NCBI RefSeq assembly: GCF_012911605.1
Contig: NZ_JAAMPT010000207.1
Location: forward strand, 62,001 to 126,000
DNA from: Flavobacterium solisilvae
Lineage (GTDB): Bacteria > Bacteroidota > Bacteroidia > Flavobacteriales > Flavobacteriaceae
Direction: 5' to 3'
DNA length: 64,000 bases
In this document: in pieces, positions 1-8,676 of the stretch
Layout of the letters: each line of letters starts with the position of its first letter
How positions within the stretch are numbered: the stretch's first letter is position 1
Translations under genes and position numbers: made by a program
The notes under the pieces: model-generated
The model's input: only the letters and a program-made list of their open reading frames with translations
Database searches by the model: none
What the model was told of the DNA's origin: nothing

Positions 1-569
1 TGCAACGAACCTTCAACAATAGACGAAGCCAAACTTTTAGCATAATTATACGAAGGATTTACTTCTTCAATAATGGTGATTAATCTATTAATTACACTTT
101 TATATACTAAAAAGAAACCTTCTTTGTTTTCTTCATCAACCTCTTTTGTTAAAAGTGTTTTGGTGAATTCTGCAATGATAATTTGGTTCAAAATAGATTC
201 GTTAATATGCTGTGTTTGGCTATCATCATCAACTTTTTCTGTTACGATTGTGATTGCTCTTTTTAACTTTTCCATAGGATCAGTAATATTTGTGATTGAA
301 AAAAGCATTCGGTATTCCATCCATGCCCAATACCAAGAACATAAATATAGTAATAATTTGTGTTTACTTTCAAAATAACGATAAATAGAACTTTCGTTAG
401 AGCCGATTTTTTCGCCCAGTTTTTTAAAAGTAAAATCTTCAAAGCCAATTTCATTAATCAAAATGATACTTTGACTTATAATTTTTTTTCCCAAATCTGA
501 TGTTTCAGGGTTTTTGACAAATAACTTTGGGTTAACAGTTATTGCGATATTTGACAAAATACTATTCAT
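1..569 (-). CDS. TetR/AcrR-family transcriptional regulator (partial, C-terminus beyond window)
   Basis: Reading the minus strand from the ATG at 569 gives an open frame to the window edge (about 189 residues), so the C-terminal end is missing. Residues about 25-75 form a TetR-type helix-turn-helix: a helix containing NEIGFEDFTF, then KKLGEKIGSNESSIYRYF and the ESKHKLL extension. The rest is helical, as expected of the ligand-binding domain. It is divergent from a CoA-transferase gene, and a perfect 17-bp palindrome lies 23 bp upstream of its start, so it probably represses itself and perhaps that gene. The ligand cannot be told from the sequence; an acyl-CoA is a guess from the neighbour. 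Confidence 0.85.
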   Translation of the reverse strand, partial: MNSILSNIAITVNPKLFVKNPETSDLGKKIISQSIILINEIGFEDFTFKKLGEKIGSNESSIYRYFESKHKLLLYLCSWYWAWMEYRMLFSITNITDPMEKLKRAITIVTEKVDDDSQTQHINESILNQIIIAEFTKTLLTKEVDEENKEGFFLVYKSVINRLITIIEEVNPSYNYAKSLASSIVEGSL

Positions 570-591
570 TTACTATAATTTTATGTAAAAA

Positions 592-608
592 TAATAGTAA
601 TACTATTA
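592..608. promoter_or_regulatory. Palindromic operator candidate for the TetR regulator
   Basis: TAATAGTAATACTATTA is a perfect 17-bp palindrome centred on A600. Its size is typical of TetR-family operators. It lies between the divergent regulator and CoA-transferase genes and overlaps TAACTTTG at 607-614, which matches the Bacteroidota -7 consensus on the plus strand. That regulator binding would block this promoter is inference. Confidence 0.55.
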
Positions 609-657
609 ACTTTGAGATTTTAACTTTTATTTATAATTTGTTTTGTTCAATTTCTAT

Positions 658-689
658 GAGAATTGTCATATTTTTAAAATGATAATCTC
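658..689. repeat. Imperfect inverted repeat upstream of the CoA-transferase gene
   Basis: GAGAATTGTCAT and ATGATAATCTC face each other across about nine A/T bases, with one mismatch and one bulge. The repeat ends 25 nt before the CoA-transferase start. It could be a second operator half-site pair or a leader hairpin; nothing in the sequence decides. Confidence 0.4.
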
Positions 690-713
690 AATAATTTTAC
701 AAAAAATAAAAAT

Positions 714-1985
714 ATGAGCAAATATGTTACCGCTGATGAAGCTGTAAAAGTGGTAAAGTCTAATGATAGAGTTTACGTTCAAGCAGCTGCAGCAACACCT
801 ACCGTTTTAACCAAAGCGCTTGCTAATAGAGCAACCGAGTTGCGCAATGTTGAGGTTTGTCATCTTCATACAGAAGGTGAAGCACCGTATGCAAATCCTG
901 AATTAGCCGAAAGTTTTCACGTGAATTCTTTTTTTATCGGCGCTAATGTTCGACACACGTTAACCGCTGGAAATGGTTCTTATACACCAGTTTTTTTGAG
1001 TGAATTGCCTAATCTTTTTCGTAAGAATGTTTTACCAATTGACGTTGCGTTCATTCATGTTTCGCCACCAGATAGTCACGGATATTGTTCGCTTGGTGTT
1101 TCTGTTGAAGCAACTGTTGCTGCCATTGAAAATGCCAAAATCGTTATCGCACAAGTCAATCCACAAATGCCACGAACCTTTGGTGACGGAATTCTACACG
1201 TTTCCGAAATCAATTATTTAGTTGAAGTCAATCTGCCAATACATGAACATCCGGTTGCTGCTTTTTCTAAAGAAGAGGAAAAAATAGGTGAATATGTTGC
1301 TTCGTTAATTGAAGACAAAAGCACACTTCAAATGGGAATTGGTTCTATTCCAAACGCAGCATTGAGCAAGTTGAAAAACCATAAAGATTTAGGATTACAT
1401 ACCGAAATGTTTTCCGATGGCGTGATTGATTTGATAGAAAGCGACGTTATCAATTGTAATTATAAAGGAACACTTCGCGGTCGAGCTTTGGCAACATTTT
1501 TAATTGGTTCCAAGCGATTGTATGATTTTGTAAACGACAATCCGTTCATCGAAATGAAAGAATCATCCATGGTTAACGACACGGCTCGAATTCGTAAAAA
1601 CCCAAAAATGGTCGCTATAAATTCAGCAATCGAAGTCGATTTAACTGGTCAAGTTTGTGCCGATTCCATTGGTGCCAAAATGTATTCTGGCGTTGGCGGA
1701 CAAATGGATTTTATTCGCGGTGCGTCTTTAAGTCCAGGCGGAAAAGCCATCATCGCTTTGCCGTCAATCACTAAAAAAGGCGAAAGTCGCATCGTTCCAT
1801 TCTTGAAGCAAGGCGCAGGAGTTGTAACGACTCGTTCTCATGCGCAATACATCATTACCGAAAACGGAATTGCCGATTTATATGGCAAAACCTTGAAACA
1901 ACGAATGGCAGAATTAGTCAAAATTGCCCATCCAAATCATCAAGAAAGTATTGAAAAAAGTTATTTTGACTTGATTAATAAATAG
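714..1985 (+). CDS. Acetyl-CoA hydrolase/transferase family protein (acetate or 4-hydroxybutyrate CoA-transferase type)
   Basis: This 423-residue protein matches in length and motifs the two-domain family I CoA-transferases that move CoA between acyl-CoA and a free acid such as acetate, succinate or 4-hydroxybutyrate. The N-terminal half carries the CoA-binding region (VHCSPPD-like segment IHVSPPDSHGYCSLG near 115). GIGSIPNAAL lies near 208, and GLHTEMFSDG near 228-237 contains the probable catalytic Glu (about 231). ENGIADLYGKTLKQR near 390 is the conserved C-terminal motif. It is monocistronic and divergent from a TetR regulator. Its stop codon overlaps the first base of a dispersed repeat. 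The exact substrate is not decided by sequence. Confidence 0.85.
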   Translation: MSKYVTADEAVKVVKSNDRVYVQAAAATPTVLTKALANRATELRNVEVCHLHTEGEAPYANPELAESFHVNSFFIGANVRHTLTAGNGSYTPVFLSELPNLFRKNVLPIDVAFIHVSPPDSHGYCSLGVSVEATVAAIENAKIVIAQVNPQMPRTFGDGILHVSEINYLVEVNLPIHEHPVAAFSKEEEKIGEYVASLIEDKSTLQMGIGSIPNAALSKLKNHKDLGLHTEMFSDGVIDLIESDVINCNYKGTLRGRALATFLIGSKRLYDFVNDNPFIEMKESSMVNDTARIRKNPKMVAINSAIEVDLTGQVCADSIGAKMYSGVGGQMDFIRGASLSPGGKAIIALPSITKKGESRIVPFLKQGAGVVTTRSHAQYIITENGIADLYGKTLKQRMAELVKIAHPNHQESIEKSYFDLINK

Positions 1986-2094
1986 GAGCGAACCGCTTGG
2001 GACATTTTGGATTCCTTATTCCTGCTTTCCGTTACAATAAAAAATGCTTCCAAACAATGGAAGCATTTTCTATTTTCACTACAATCAGGGCTAG
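1985..2094 (+). repeat. Dispersed hairpin repeat, copy A
   Basis: The element begins GGAGCG, carries CCTGCTTTCCGTTACAAT in the middle and ends TTTTCACTACAATCAGGGCTAG. The central arms AATGCTTCC (2043-2051) and GGAAGCATT (2059-2067) form a perfect stem. It sits between two convergent genes and could terminate both. Six other copies are in this window: 17289, 36563, 46743, 48159, 52482 and 60203. Confidence 0.75.
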
Positions 2095-2123
2095 TCAGTA
2101 TTTGTCTTTTGTGAAATTAGCTG

Positions 2124-3641
2124 TCATATCAATGATTTTCCAGTCATAACTGCTGGTTTTTCAATTCCCATCAATTCTAAAATAGTTGGAGCAATATCGC
2201 CAAGAACACCATTTTTTACTGGAATTTGGTCGTTGTCCACCATAATTATCGGCACCGGATTTGTTGTGTGTGCTGTATTCGGACTTCCATCAGGATTTAT
2301 CATCGTTTCGCAGTTTCCGTGATCAGCAATGATAATCGTTGTATAATTATTTGCCAATGCTGCTTCAACTACTTCTTTAACGCAAACATCAACGGCTTCA
2401 CAGGCTTTGATGGCAGCTTCCATAATTCCGGTATGACCAACCATATCGCCATTGGCAAAATTCAAACAAACGAAATCAACTTCGCCTTTTTGCAATTCAG
2501 GAACCAAAGCGTCTTTTAATTCAAATGCACTCATTTCAGGCTGTAAATCATACGTTGCCACTTTTGGAGAATTTCTCAAAATGCGTGTTTCGCCTTCAAA
2601 TGGAACTTCTCTTCCACCAGAAAAGAAAAACGTCACGTGTGGATATTTTTCGGTTTCCGCAATTCTAATTTGTTTTTTGCCCGCTTTTTCCAAAACTTCG
2701 CCCAATGTTTCAGTAATGTTGTCTTTGTCATAAATCACATGAACATTTTGAAACGTATCGTCATAATTGGTCATCGTAACATAGTACAAATTCAATTTGT
2801 GCATATTTTGTTCGTGGAAATCTTTTTGCGATAACGCTTCGGTTAATTCACGTCCGCGATCGGTTCTAAAGTTGAAGAAAATCACCACATCATCATTTTG
2901 AATAGTAGTCAATGGTTTTTGATTTTCATCCACAATAACAATTGGTTCGATGAATTCGTCGGTAACATTGTTTTGATAACTAGCTTCAATCGCTTGAACA
3001 GCATCAATCGCCAAAGTTCCTTTTCCGTTTACGACTAAATCATACGCTAGTTTTACTCTTTCCCAGCGTTTGTCTCTGTCCATTGCATAATATCTTCCAA
3101 TAACCGAAGCGATTTTTGCCGTTGTATTTTGAATGTAATTTTCTAAATCTTGAAGATAACCTTTTCCTGATTTTGGATCGACATCACGACCATCAGTAAA
3201 AGCGTGAATGTAAACTTTGTCAAGTCCAAAAGTTTGTGAAGCATCAATCAAGCCTTTTAAATGAGACGTATGCGAATGAACGCCACCATCGGAAACTAAT
3301 CCTAAAAAATGAACGGCTTTGTTATTGTCTTTTGCATATTGAAACGCATCAATCAGCGGTTTTTCCTGAGACATTGTTTTATTGGCAACAGCCAAATTGA
3401 TTTTTGCCAAATCTTGATATACAATTCTTCCCGCACCAAGATTCATGTGACCAACTTCGGAATTTCCCATTTGACCATCGGGTAAACCTACGTTTAAACC
3501 ATCGGTTCTAAGTTGTGCATTTGGATATTTAGTATAAAGTGAGTTTATAAACGGAACATTGGCATTGTCTATTGCGGAAACTTTTGGATCGGGTGATTTT
3601 CCCCAACCGTCCAAAATCATAAGGATTACTTTCTTGTTCAT
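2124..3641 (-). CDS. gpmI: 2,3-bisphosphoglycerate-independent phosphoglycerate mutase
   Basis: Interconverts 3- and 2-phosphoglycerate in glycolysis and gluconeogenesis, a cytoplasmic two-metal (Mn) enzyme. The 505-residue length is standard for the family. The N-terminal metal site (ILDGWG, Asp11) and the nucleophile motif GNSEVGH (Ser61) are present. HSHTSH near 122, TDGRDV near 151 and RYYAMDRDKRW near 185 follow. The C-terminal metal ligands are also intact: NGDMVGH near 400, ADHGNCE near 445 and TAHTTNPVP near 462. No key residue is missing. It stands alone, with a -7-like TACCTTTG just upstream (minus strand, 3659-3666). Confidence 0.97.
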   Translation of the reverse strand: MNKKVILMILDGWGKSPDPKVSAIDNANVPFINSLYTKYPNAQLRTDGLNVGLPDGQMGNSEVGHMNLGAGRIVYQDLAKINLAVANKTMSQEKPLIDAFQYAKDNNKAVHFLGLVSDGGVHSHTSHLKGLIDASQTFGLDKVYIHAFTDGRDVDPKSGKGYLQDLENYIQNTTAKIASVIGRYYAMDRDKRWERVKLAYDLVVNGKGTLAIDAVQAIEASYQNNVTDEFIEPIVIVDENQKPLTTIQNDDVVIFFNFRTDRGRELTEALSQKDFHEQNMHKLNLYYVTMTNYDDTFQNVHVIYDKDNITETLGEVLEKAGKKQIRIAETEKYPHVTFFFSGGREVPFEGETRILRNSPKVATYDLQPEMSAFELKDALVPELQKGEVDFVCLNFANGDMVGHTGIMEAAIKACEAVDVCVKEVVEAALANNYTTIIIADHGNCETMINPDGSPNTAHTTNPVPIIMVDNDQIPVKNGVLGDIAPTILELMGIEKPAVMTGKSLI

Positions 3642-3658
3642 TTAAAAAATGTTTTGAA

Positions 3659-3666
3659 CAAAGGTA
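3659..3666 (-). promoter_or_regulatory. Probable -7 promoter element of gpmI
   Basis: TACCTTTG on the minus strand matches the Bacteroidota -7 consensus TAnnTTTG and ends 17 nt before the gpmI ATG. I see no clear TTG at the -33 distance, so the call is moderate. Confidence 0.5.
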
Positions 3667-3732
3667 AATCATTTACGGTTTTTTGTCCGTTAAAAAGTGG
3701 TTGTTTTTTTGAAAAAGATACTAACGAAAACG

Positions 3733-6162
3733 TTATTTTTTCAAAGAATTGTAATCAATAAAATAACGAAGACTTATGGAAAAGATGTGATTTAGATTGT
3801 TGTTGTCAATTGCATCTTTAAAATTAGTATTGAAACTTCGGTCAAATTCTCTTGAAAATAAAGACGAACTGTTTCGATACATCACCGAAACTTGACTTCC
3901 TGGTGCAAACCACCAAGAATAAGATAAATCCAAGTTCCAAGTGTTGAAATTTTGGTTTAAATTTTCAGTAAAAGCAAAATTGTCTGCAAAAGTTCCGTCA
4001 TCCAATAAAGTTAGGTATCGCTTATTGGTAACATACGACCAATAGTGTCTTACCAATAAATTGAAGTTCATTTTGTTGTTCAAAGTATATTTTCCTTGAA
4101 TGGTATTGGTAACGCTAATTCTATTTCTTCTTGCAAAAATAGTGTTGTCGTCTTCGTCAAAAGCAACCCAACCTGTATTGTTGTTTTGTCGGTTGTAAGT
4201 CAAGCCATAAATAATTGTGATTTTGTCGTTTATTCTATATCTCGGACTAAAAAGAATGTTATAAATAACGCGTTCTCTTTCGTTTAAGAAAGTAAAATAA
4301 GGATTGAAATCAATGGCAAGTTTTCGGTTGTAATTATGTGATAGAAAAAAGTAAAACTGAATTTGCTCAGGAATTTGAACAAATCTTTTTTCGTTTTCTG
4401 AACGCGGTTCATAGAAATCGTAAGTAACGAAAGGTCTAGTGTTGATAGCAAAACCAAGGAAATCATTCTTCTTGTTTTCGGTATTGAATACTAGATTTAA
4501 TCGGTTGGCTTGCAACATTCCAGTTCTATTGTCAAATTCGTAATACTGCGTTAATCCAGCAGTAAATGAATTAAATAATTCATTAGGTTTTAATATTCGA
4601 TAGTTTACATTTCCATAAACGGAATGATAATGGGTTTGAAAGTTAATCCCTAAATCATTGTTGTCATAATCGTCAGAAACATATTGTCCAGCCAAGCTAA
4701 AGCGATATTTTCCGCTGGTTTTTCTAAAGTTTAAATAGCTGTCGTAGCCTTTTCTATTGTCTTGATTTCCAAATTCGTTAATATAACTGTATTTGTAATT
4801 TCCTGAAAGGTTGTACGTGTTTTGAGTGGTGTTTAAATCCCAAACTAAAGCCGAAACATTAGCATCGCGAAATTCTCCGTTTCGGGTAACATTAGTATTT
4901 ACTAACGAAACCGACGAATTTTGATTAAAACGTTGGTCTAAAACCAATACGTTAAAATTAGCCAAAGGTTCCACAACAACATTTCGGTTTTCTGTAGTAA
5001 TTGAATTATCTGGATTTGTGATTGTTTTTTTAACGGTTGCTTCGGTTTTTTCGGTAACAGCGTTTAGAACTCCAATTCCCAAACCGCTTTTGGTTCGTCC
5101 AGAAATCTTTAATGCATTTAGTAAATTTACCGTCAAAGGATAATCAGTTACTTCTTCATCATCGCCAGTTGTAGGATACGTTGATGGTTCGCCGCCAATT
5201 CTTCGAGTGTAAAGTAAATTTCCTTTGTTAAACAAATCGGTTCCTTCGGTAAAAAATGGTCTGTTTTCTACAAATTGTTGTTCGAATGCACTAAGATTTA
5301 GTTCTACGTTATCAAATTTTGTTTGACCAAAATCAGGAATAAGAATAGCATCAAGTGTAAAAGCATCGTTGATTCCATATTTAATATCCAATCCGCCTTT
5401 GAATTCGCCAATGGTTTTTTGGGTTTTATTGGCATTCAAATAAAAGGAAGAATAAGGAATTAAAAACAGTCGAGTAGGTGTTTCTATGTTTTCAATTCCA
5501 GTCAATAATCCAGCTTGAGTACTTTCGTTTACAATTTTATTGTCGAGTAAACTCCAAGAAAGTTGCTGTCTGTCACGACGAATTTCTCGGTAAAAATTTA
5601 AACCCCAAGTTTGAACTTTTTCTGTTGAAAATCGCAACGCAGCATAGGGAATTTTCATTTCTACAACCCAACCAAAATCGGTGATTTGAGTTTTGCTCTC
5701 CCAAATAGCATCCCAAGTAAAATCTTCGCCAATGGTTTCGGTATAAACACCATCAATTTGAACACCTGAAGCACTTACAAAAAAACGAAATTCTTGTTGG
5801 CCATCGTTATAGCCATTGAACCAAACGCCAAAATGATCCGCAGAAACAAAGTTGTCTCGTTGGGTTAACTCTTTCATTATTTTGGTTGGATCGTCAAAAA
5901 GTTTTGCAGCAACATAAACAGCTTCGTTGTCATAAAGAATTCTTACTTCACTTTTCCTATCGGGAGTTTCGGGTTTGCCGTTTGTGGGAAATATTTCTAT
6001 AAAATTATTTGCCAGCTCAGCATTAGTCCAAGCAGCTTCGTCAAGTTTTGCGTCAATACTTATTTTTTCAGTAATAAACTTAGTTTGGAGTGTTTTTTTT
6101 TGTCCAAAAATAAAGCATGAAAATAGTAGTAACGGCAGAAAAATGTATGAAGTTTTTGGCAT
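3733..6162 (-). CDS. DUF5916 domain protein with CBM9-like N-terminus, outer-membrane beta-barrel
   Basis: The 809-residue protein has a signal peptide (PKTSYIFLPLLLFSCFIFGQ). It then has a carbohydrate-binding family 9-like domain at about residues 25-215, with the IDAKLDEAAWTNAE start and VEMKIPYAALRF end typical of that fold. The remainder matches the DUF5916 barrel, ending in alternating aromatic strands (ISLRYFIDYNSLKK). Such proteins are common and usually uncharacterised in Bacteroidota; a role in outer-membrane uptake or surface binding is inference. It is monocistronic, with its own canonical promoter at 6182-6211, divergent from an L,D-transpeptidase gene. Confidence 0.85.
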   Translation of the reverse strand: MPKTSYIFLPLLLFSCFIFGQKKTLQTKFITEKISIDAKLDEAAWTNAELANNFIEIFPTNGKPETPDRKSEVRILYDNEAVYVAAKLFDDPTKIMKELTQRDNFVSADHFGVWFNGYNDGQQEFRFFVSASGVQIDGVYTETIGEDFTWDAIWESKTQITDFGWVVEMKIPYAALRFSTEKVQTWGLNFYREIRRDRQQLSWSLLDNKIVNESTQAGLLTGIENIETPTRLFLIPYSSFYLNANKTQKTIGEFKGGLDIKYGINDAFTLDAILIPDFGQTKFDNVELNLSAFEQQFVENRPFFTEGTDLFNKGNLLYTRRIGGEPSTYPTTGDDEEVTDYPLTVNLLNALKISGRTKSGLGIGVLNAVTEKTEATVKKTITNPDNSITTENRNVVVEPLANFNVLVLDQRFNQNSSVSLVNTNVTRNGEFRDANVSALVWDLNTTQNTYNLSGNYKYSYINEFGNQDNRKGYDSYLNFRKTSGKYRFSLAGQYVSDDYDNNDLGINFQTHYHSVYGNVNYRILKPNELFNSFTAGLTQYYEFDNRTGMLQANRLNLVFNTENKKNDFLGFAINTRPFVTYDFYEPRSENEKRFVQIPEQIQFYFFLSHNYNRKLAIDFNPYFTFLNERERVIYNILFSPRYRINDKITIIYGLTYNRQNNNTGWVAFDEDDNTIFARRNRISVTNTIQGKYTLNNKMNFNLLVRHYWSYVTNKRYLTLLDDGTFADNFAFTENLNQNFNTWNLDLSYSWWFAPGSQVSVMYRNSSSLFSREFDRSFNTNFKDAIDNNNLNHIFSISLRYFIDYNSLKK

Positions 6163-6181
6163 GTAAGTGTTGTTTGTCGAG

Positions 6182-6211
6182 CAAAAATAAGTATTTAATT
6201 GATTTTCACAA
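6182..6211 (-). promoter_or_regulatory. Bacteroidota-type promoter of the DUF5916 gene
   Basis: On the minus strand TTG (6211-6209) and TATTTTTG (6189-6182) are separated by 19 nt, the canonical -33/-7 spacing. The -7 element ends 19 nt before the start codon. Confidence 0.7.
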
Positions 6212-6288
6212 TAATCAATACAATATTTTATATGATTATTCGTTCTCTTGTTAAATCGTTAAAAAAAGTACACTTTTTGCTGAAAAAC

Positions 6289-6318
6289 TTGTGAGTTATT
6301 ATTTTTTTTATAGATTTG
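6289..6318 (+). promoter_or_regulatory. Bacteroidota-type promoter of the YkuD_2 gene
   Basis: TTG at 6289-6291 and TAGATTTG at 6311-6318 are separated by 19 nt, an exact match to the TTG / TAnnTTTG pattern. It precedes the L,D-transpeptidase start by 36 nt. Confidence 0.75.
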
Positions 6319-6354
6319 CCGTCCCAAGTCAAATGTTTAAACCTATAACTATCA

Positions 6355-7047
6355 ATGAATTATAAGATTTTTTTTCTTTTTGTATTTGTGTTGCTAACCT
6401 CGTTTAGTAATATTCCTAATAAACCTATCGACAACATCAAAAGCACTGCTACAGCCAAATTGCCTGTTTCAAGAGCTATTACTACTTACAATGAATTAAG
6501 TGTAAATTCTGATAAAACACCAAGTTTTGAGAGCTTTTCTATTGCTTTAGAAGGATTTTATAAATTAAAAGAAAAAGGATTGGTGACCAAAGATATTTTG
6601 ACGTTAATCGATTTTTCTAAATCGTCAAATACAAAGCGTCTTTGGGTAATTAATCTTACTACAAACGAAGTTTTATTCAATACTTTAGTTGCTCACGGAA
6701 GAAATACGGGTGAAGAGTTTGCGAATTATTTTTCGAATAAAGCAGAATCATACCAAAGCAGCTTAGGATTTTATGCCACTGCTGAAGTTTACACAGGAAA
6801 ACACGGTTTGTCGCTTCGTTTAGATGGTTTACAAAAAGGCTTGAACGACAAAGCAAGAGAACGCGCAGTTGTTGTTCATGGTGCTGATTATGTTTCAGAA
6901 AGTTTTATCAAAAACCACAAACGTTTGGGTAGAAGTCAAGGTTGTCCTGCATTACCAGTTGAAATGAATGAAAAAATTATCAATGTGATTAAAGGAAAAT
7001 CATGTTTGTTTATTTATCATCCGTCAAAAAGTAGCTTGTTTATTTAG
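6355..7047 (+). CDS. Murein L,D-transpeptidase catalytic domain (YkuD_2) family protein
   Basis: A 230-residue secreted protein. Residues 1-20 form a hydrophobic signal segment (FFLFVFVLLTSF). The catalytic core is the distant YkuD_2 form: VVVHGADY with His175, followed by GRSQGCPALP with Cys197, the expected His/Cys pair for peptide cross-link formation or hydrolysis in peptidoglycan. Family members act in the periplasm; whether this one forms 3-3 cross-links is not known. It faces, tail to tail, a second L,D-transpeptidase at 7092-8675. Confidence 0.85.
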   Translation: MNYKIFFLFVFVLLTSFSNIPNKPIDNIKSTATAKLPVSRAITTYNELSVNSDKTPSFESFSIALEGFYKLKEKGLVTKDILTLIDFSKSSNTKRLWVINLTTNEVLFNTLVAHGRNTGEEFANYFSNKAESYQSSLGFYATAEVYTGKHGLSLRLDGLQKGLNDKARERAVVVHGADYVSESFIKNHKRLGRSQGCPALPVEMNEKIINVIKGKSCLFIYHPSKSSLFI

Positions 7048-7050
7048 TCT

Positions 7051-7076
7051 TTGTCACATCGAGCGCAGTCGAGATG
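7051..7076 (+). repeat. Short dispersed repeat, CATCGAGCGCAGTCGAGATG type
   Basis: GTCACATCGAGCGCAGTCGAGATG lies between two convergent genes. The core has dyad character (CATC/GATG ends). Similar short sequences are common between genes in many Bacteroidota. It resembles the GTCATT-type hairpins found elsewhere in this window and may be a distant member. Confidence 0.55.
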
Positions 7077-7091
7077 AAATTTATCTAATTT

Positions 7092-8675
7092 CTATTTCAT
7101 TTTTTTGAATAAATCATCGTCGAGATTGTAAATATCATCGCGGAAAATTAGTTTGTTTCCTTCGCTCCAAGCTGTCCAATACCATTGATGAACATAAACT
7201 GGCGTTTTGATAGAAGCGTTTTTGGTTTCGCCTGTTTTTAAAATTTCAGTGATTTTTTCCAAATTATAATTCAAACTGTCTTTCAATAAATAAGAGGTCA
7301 ATTCCAACGGATTTTCCACACGAACACAACCCGAACTCAACGAACGATTCCATTTTTCAAAATAATCTCTGTGATTCGTATCGTGTAGATAAACCGAATA
7401 TTTATTTGGGAAAATGATTTTCACCATTCCAAGTGAATTAAAACTTCCTGGACTTTGAACGTAGCGATAACTTCTCGCTTTTGATGGATTCCAATCGCTA
7501 GCCGAAACTACATTGCCAGCGTTGTCATAAACCGTGATGTTTTTGCTCGCTAAATAACCTCTGTTTTTTATCGTTGCCGGAATAATGTCTTCTTTTAAAA
7601 TGGTTGGCGGAACTGTCCATGTTGGGTTAAAAACCGCATAACTCAGTTTCGAACTCAATATTGGTGTTTTTCTTTTGCTTGTTCCAACAATTATTCTGTG
7701 CGTTCTAATAGTGTCGTTGTTTTCAACCAAATGTAATTTGTATTCGGGAATGTTTACAATTACGTATTCGTTGCCCATTTCGGTAGCAAACCATTTCCAG
7801 CGTTCAAGATTTGCCATAATCTGGTTTTTTCTTCGGGTTTTAGAAAAATTCAAAGCGTTTAAAGTTCCTTTTCCAATAACGCCATCGGCAGCTAATCCAT
7901 GTCTTGTTTGAAAACGTTTTACAGCTTCAACGGTTTTAGCATCATAAATTTTGGTCAATGAATCTTGTGGTTTTAAATCCTTCCAATACATCAATCTTCG
8001 TTTGATAGAAAGCATTGCTTTTGTAGTATCGTTTGGATTTATTTTTTCAGAAGCTACAATGGTTTTTAGCGTGTCTTTTGGAAAACCATTCAAAATTTCC
8101 ATTGCTTTTTTCAGTCTTTTGTAAACAATATGTTGCGGTTTACAACTGTCCAAAACGGTTTGTAATTTGTTTTCTTTGAATGCTTTCAAAAGGATAGCAT
8201 TGACATCAGTGTTTTTAGTTTTTAAATCCCAATCGCCATAAATTCCTTTAGGATTTAATTTTCCTTGACTGATGTGCCAAATGTATTTTTGCAGATTATA
8301 CGTTAATAACAAATCATAATCAACCAATTCTTTATCGCTTAGTTTGTTGATTTTTGTCTCCAGTTTATTCAGTTTTTCAAATCGATAATCATCGGGAAAA
8401 AGACCTTCGTTTTCGGCGTTTTTGAATTCGGATAAAACAATTTTTCTAAATTCAGTCGATTGCCAAACGGTTTCGTGATTGTACTTTGCATAAAAATCCA
8501 CCAAAACCTTACTTTCAAATTTGGCATACAAACTAGTATCTATTTTGATGATTTTGCCTTCATAAGGTTTGTCACGTTTGATAACGTCAACTTTTTTTGG
8601 AGGTGTTTTTTTTACCGTTTCATCTTTACACGAAACCATAAAAACAATTAAAATCAAGAGTAAAAGTTGTTTCAT
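7092..8675 (-). CDS. L,D-transpeptidase with scaffold and peptidoglycan-binding domains, lipoprotein
   Basis: This 527-residue protein has the architecture of YcbB/LdtD-type murein transpeptidases. A lipoprotein signal (LLILIVFMVSC, Cys16) leads into an alpha-helical scaffold region at about 45-220. A PG_binding_1 domain follows (AVKRFQTRHGLAADGVIGKGTLNAL, about 255-280), then a YkuD domain from about 300. Active-site motifs are YLHDTNHRDYF and SSGCVRVENP (Cys about 448). It probably forms 3-3 cross-links in periplasmic peptidoglycan. It follows a GNAT gene with a single-base gap, so the two are probably co-transcribed. Confidence 0.92.
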   Translation of the reverse strand: MKQLLLLILIVFMVSCKDETVKKTPPKKVDVIKRDKPYEGKIIKIDTSLYAKFESKVLVDFYAKYNHETVWQSTEFRKIVLSEFKNAENEGLFPDDYRFEKLNKLETKINKLSDKELVDYDLLLTYNLQKYIWHISQGKLNPKGIYGDWDLKTKNTDVNAILLKAFKENKLQTVLDSCKPQHIVYKRLKKAMEILNGFPKDTLKTIVASEKINPNDTTKAMLSIKRRLMYWKDLKPQDSLTKIYDAKTVEAVKRFQTRHGLAADGVIGKGTLNALNFSKTRRKNQIMANLERWKWFATEMGNEYVIVNIPEYKLHLVENNDTIRTHRIIVGTSKRKTPILSSKLSYAVFNPTWTVPPTILKEDIIPATIKNRGYLASKNITVYDNAGNVVSASDWNPSKARSYRYVQSPGSFNSLGMVKIIFPNKYSVYLHDTNHRDYFEKWNRSLSSGCVRVENPLELTSYLLKDSLNYNLEKITEILKTGETKNASIKTPVYVHQWYWTAWSEGNKLIFRDDIYNLDDDLFKKMK

Positions 8676-8676
8676 A

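Noticed and set aside
73..378. Plus-strand 101-codon frame at the window start
   Set aside because: It is antisense to a clear TetR gene, whose helix-turn-helix explains the region.
2226..2834. Plus-strand open frames of 65-97 codons across gpmI
   Set aside because: They overlap each other and a complete gpmI on the other strand, and have no recognisable domain; they are antisense shadows.
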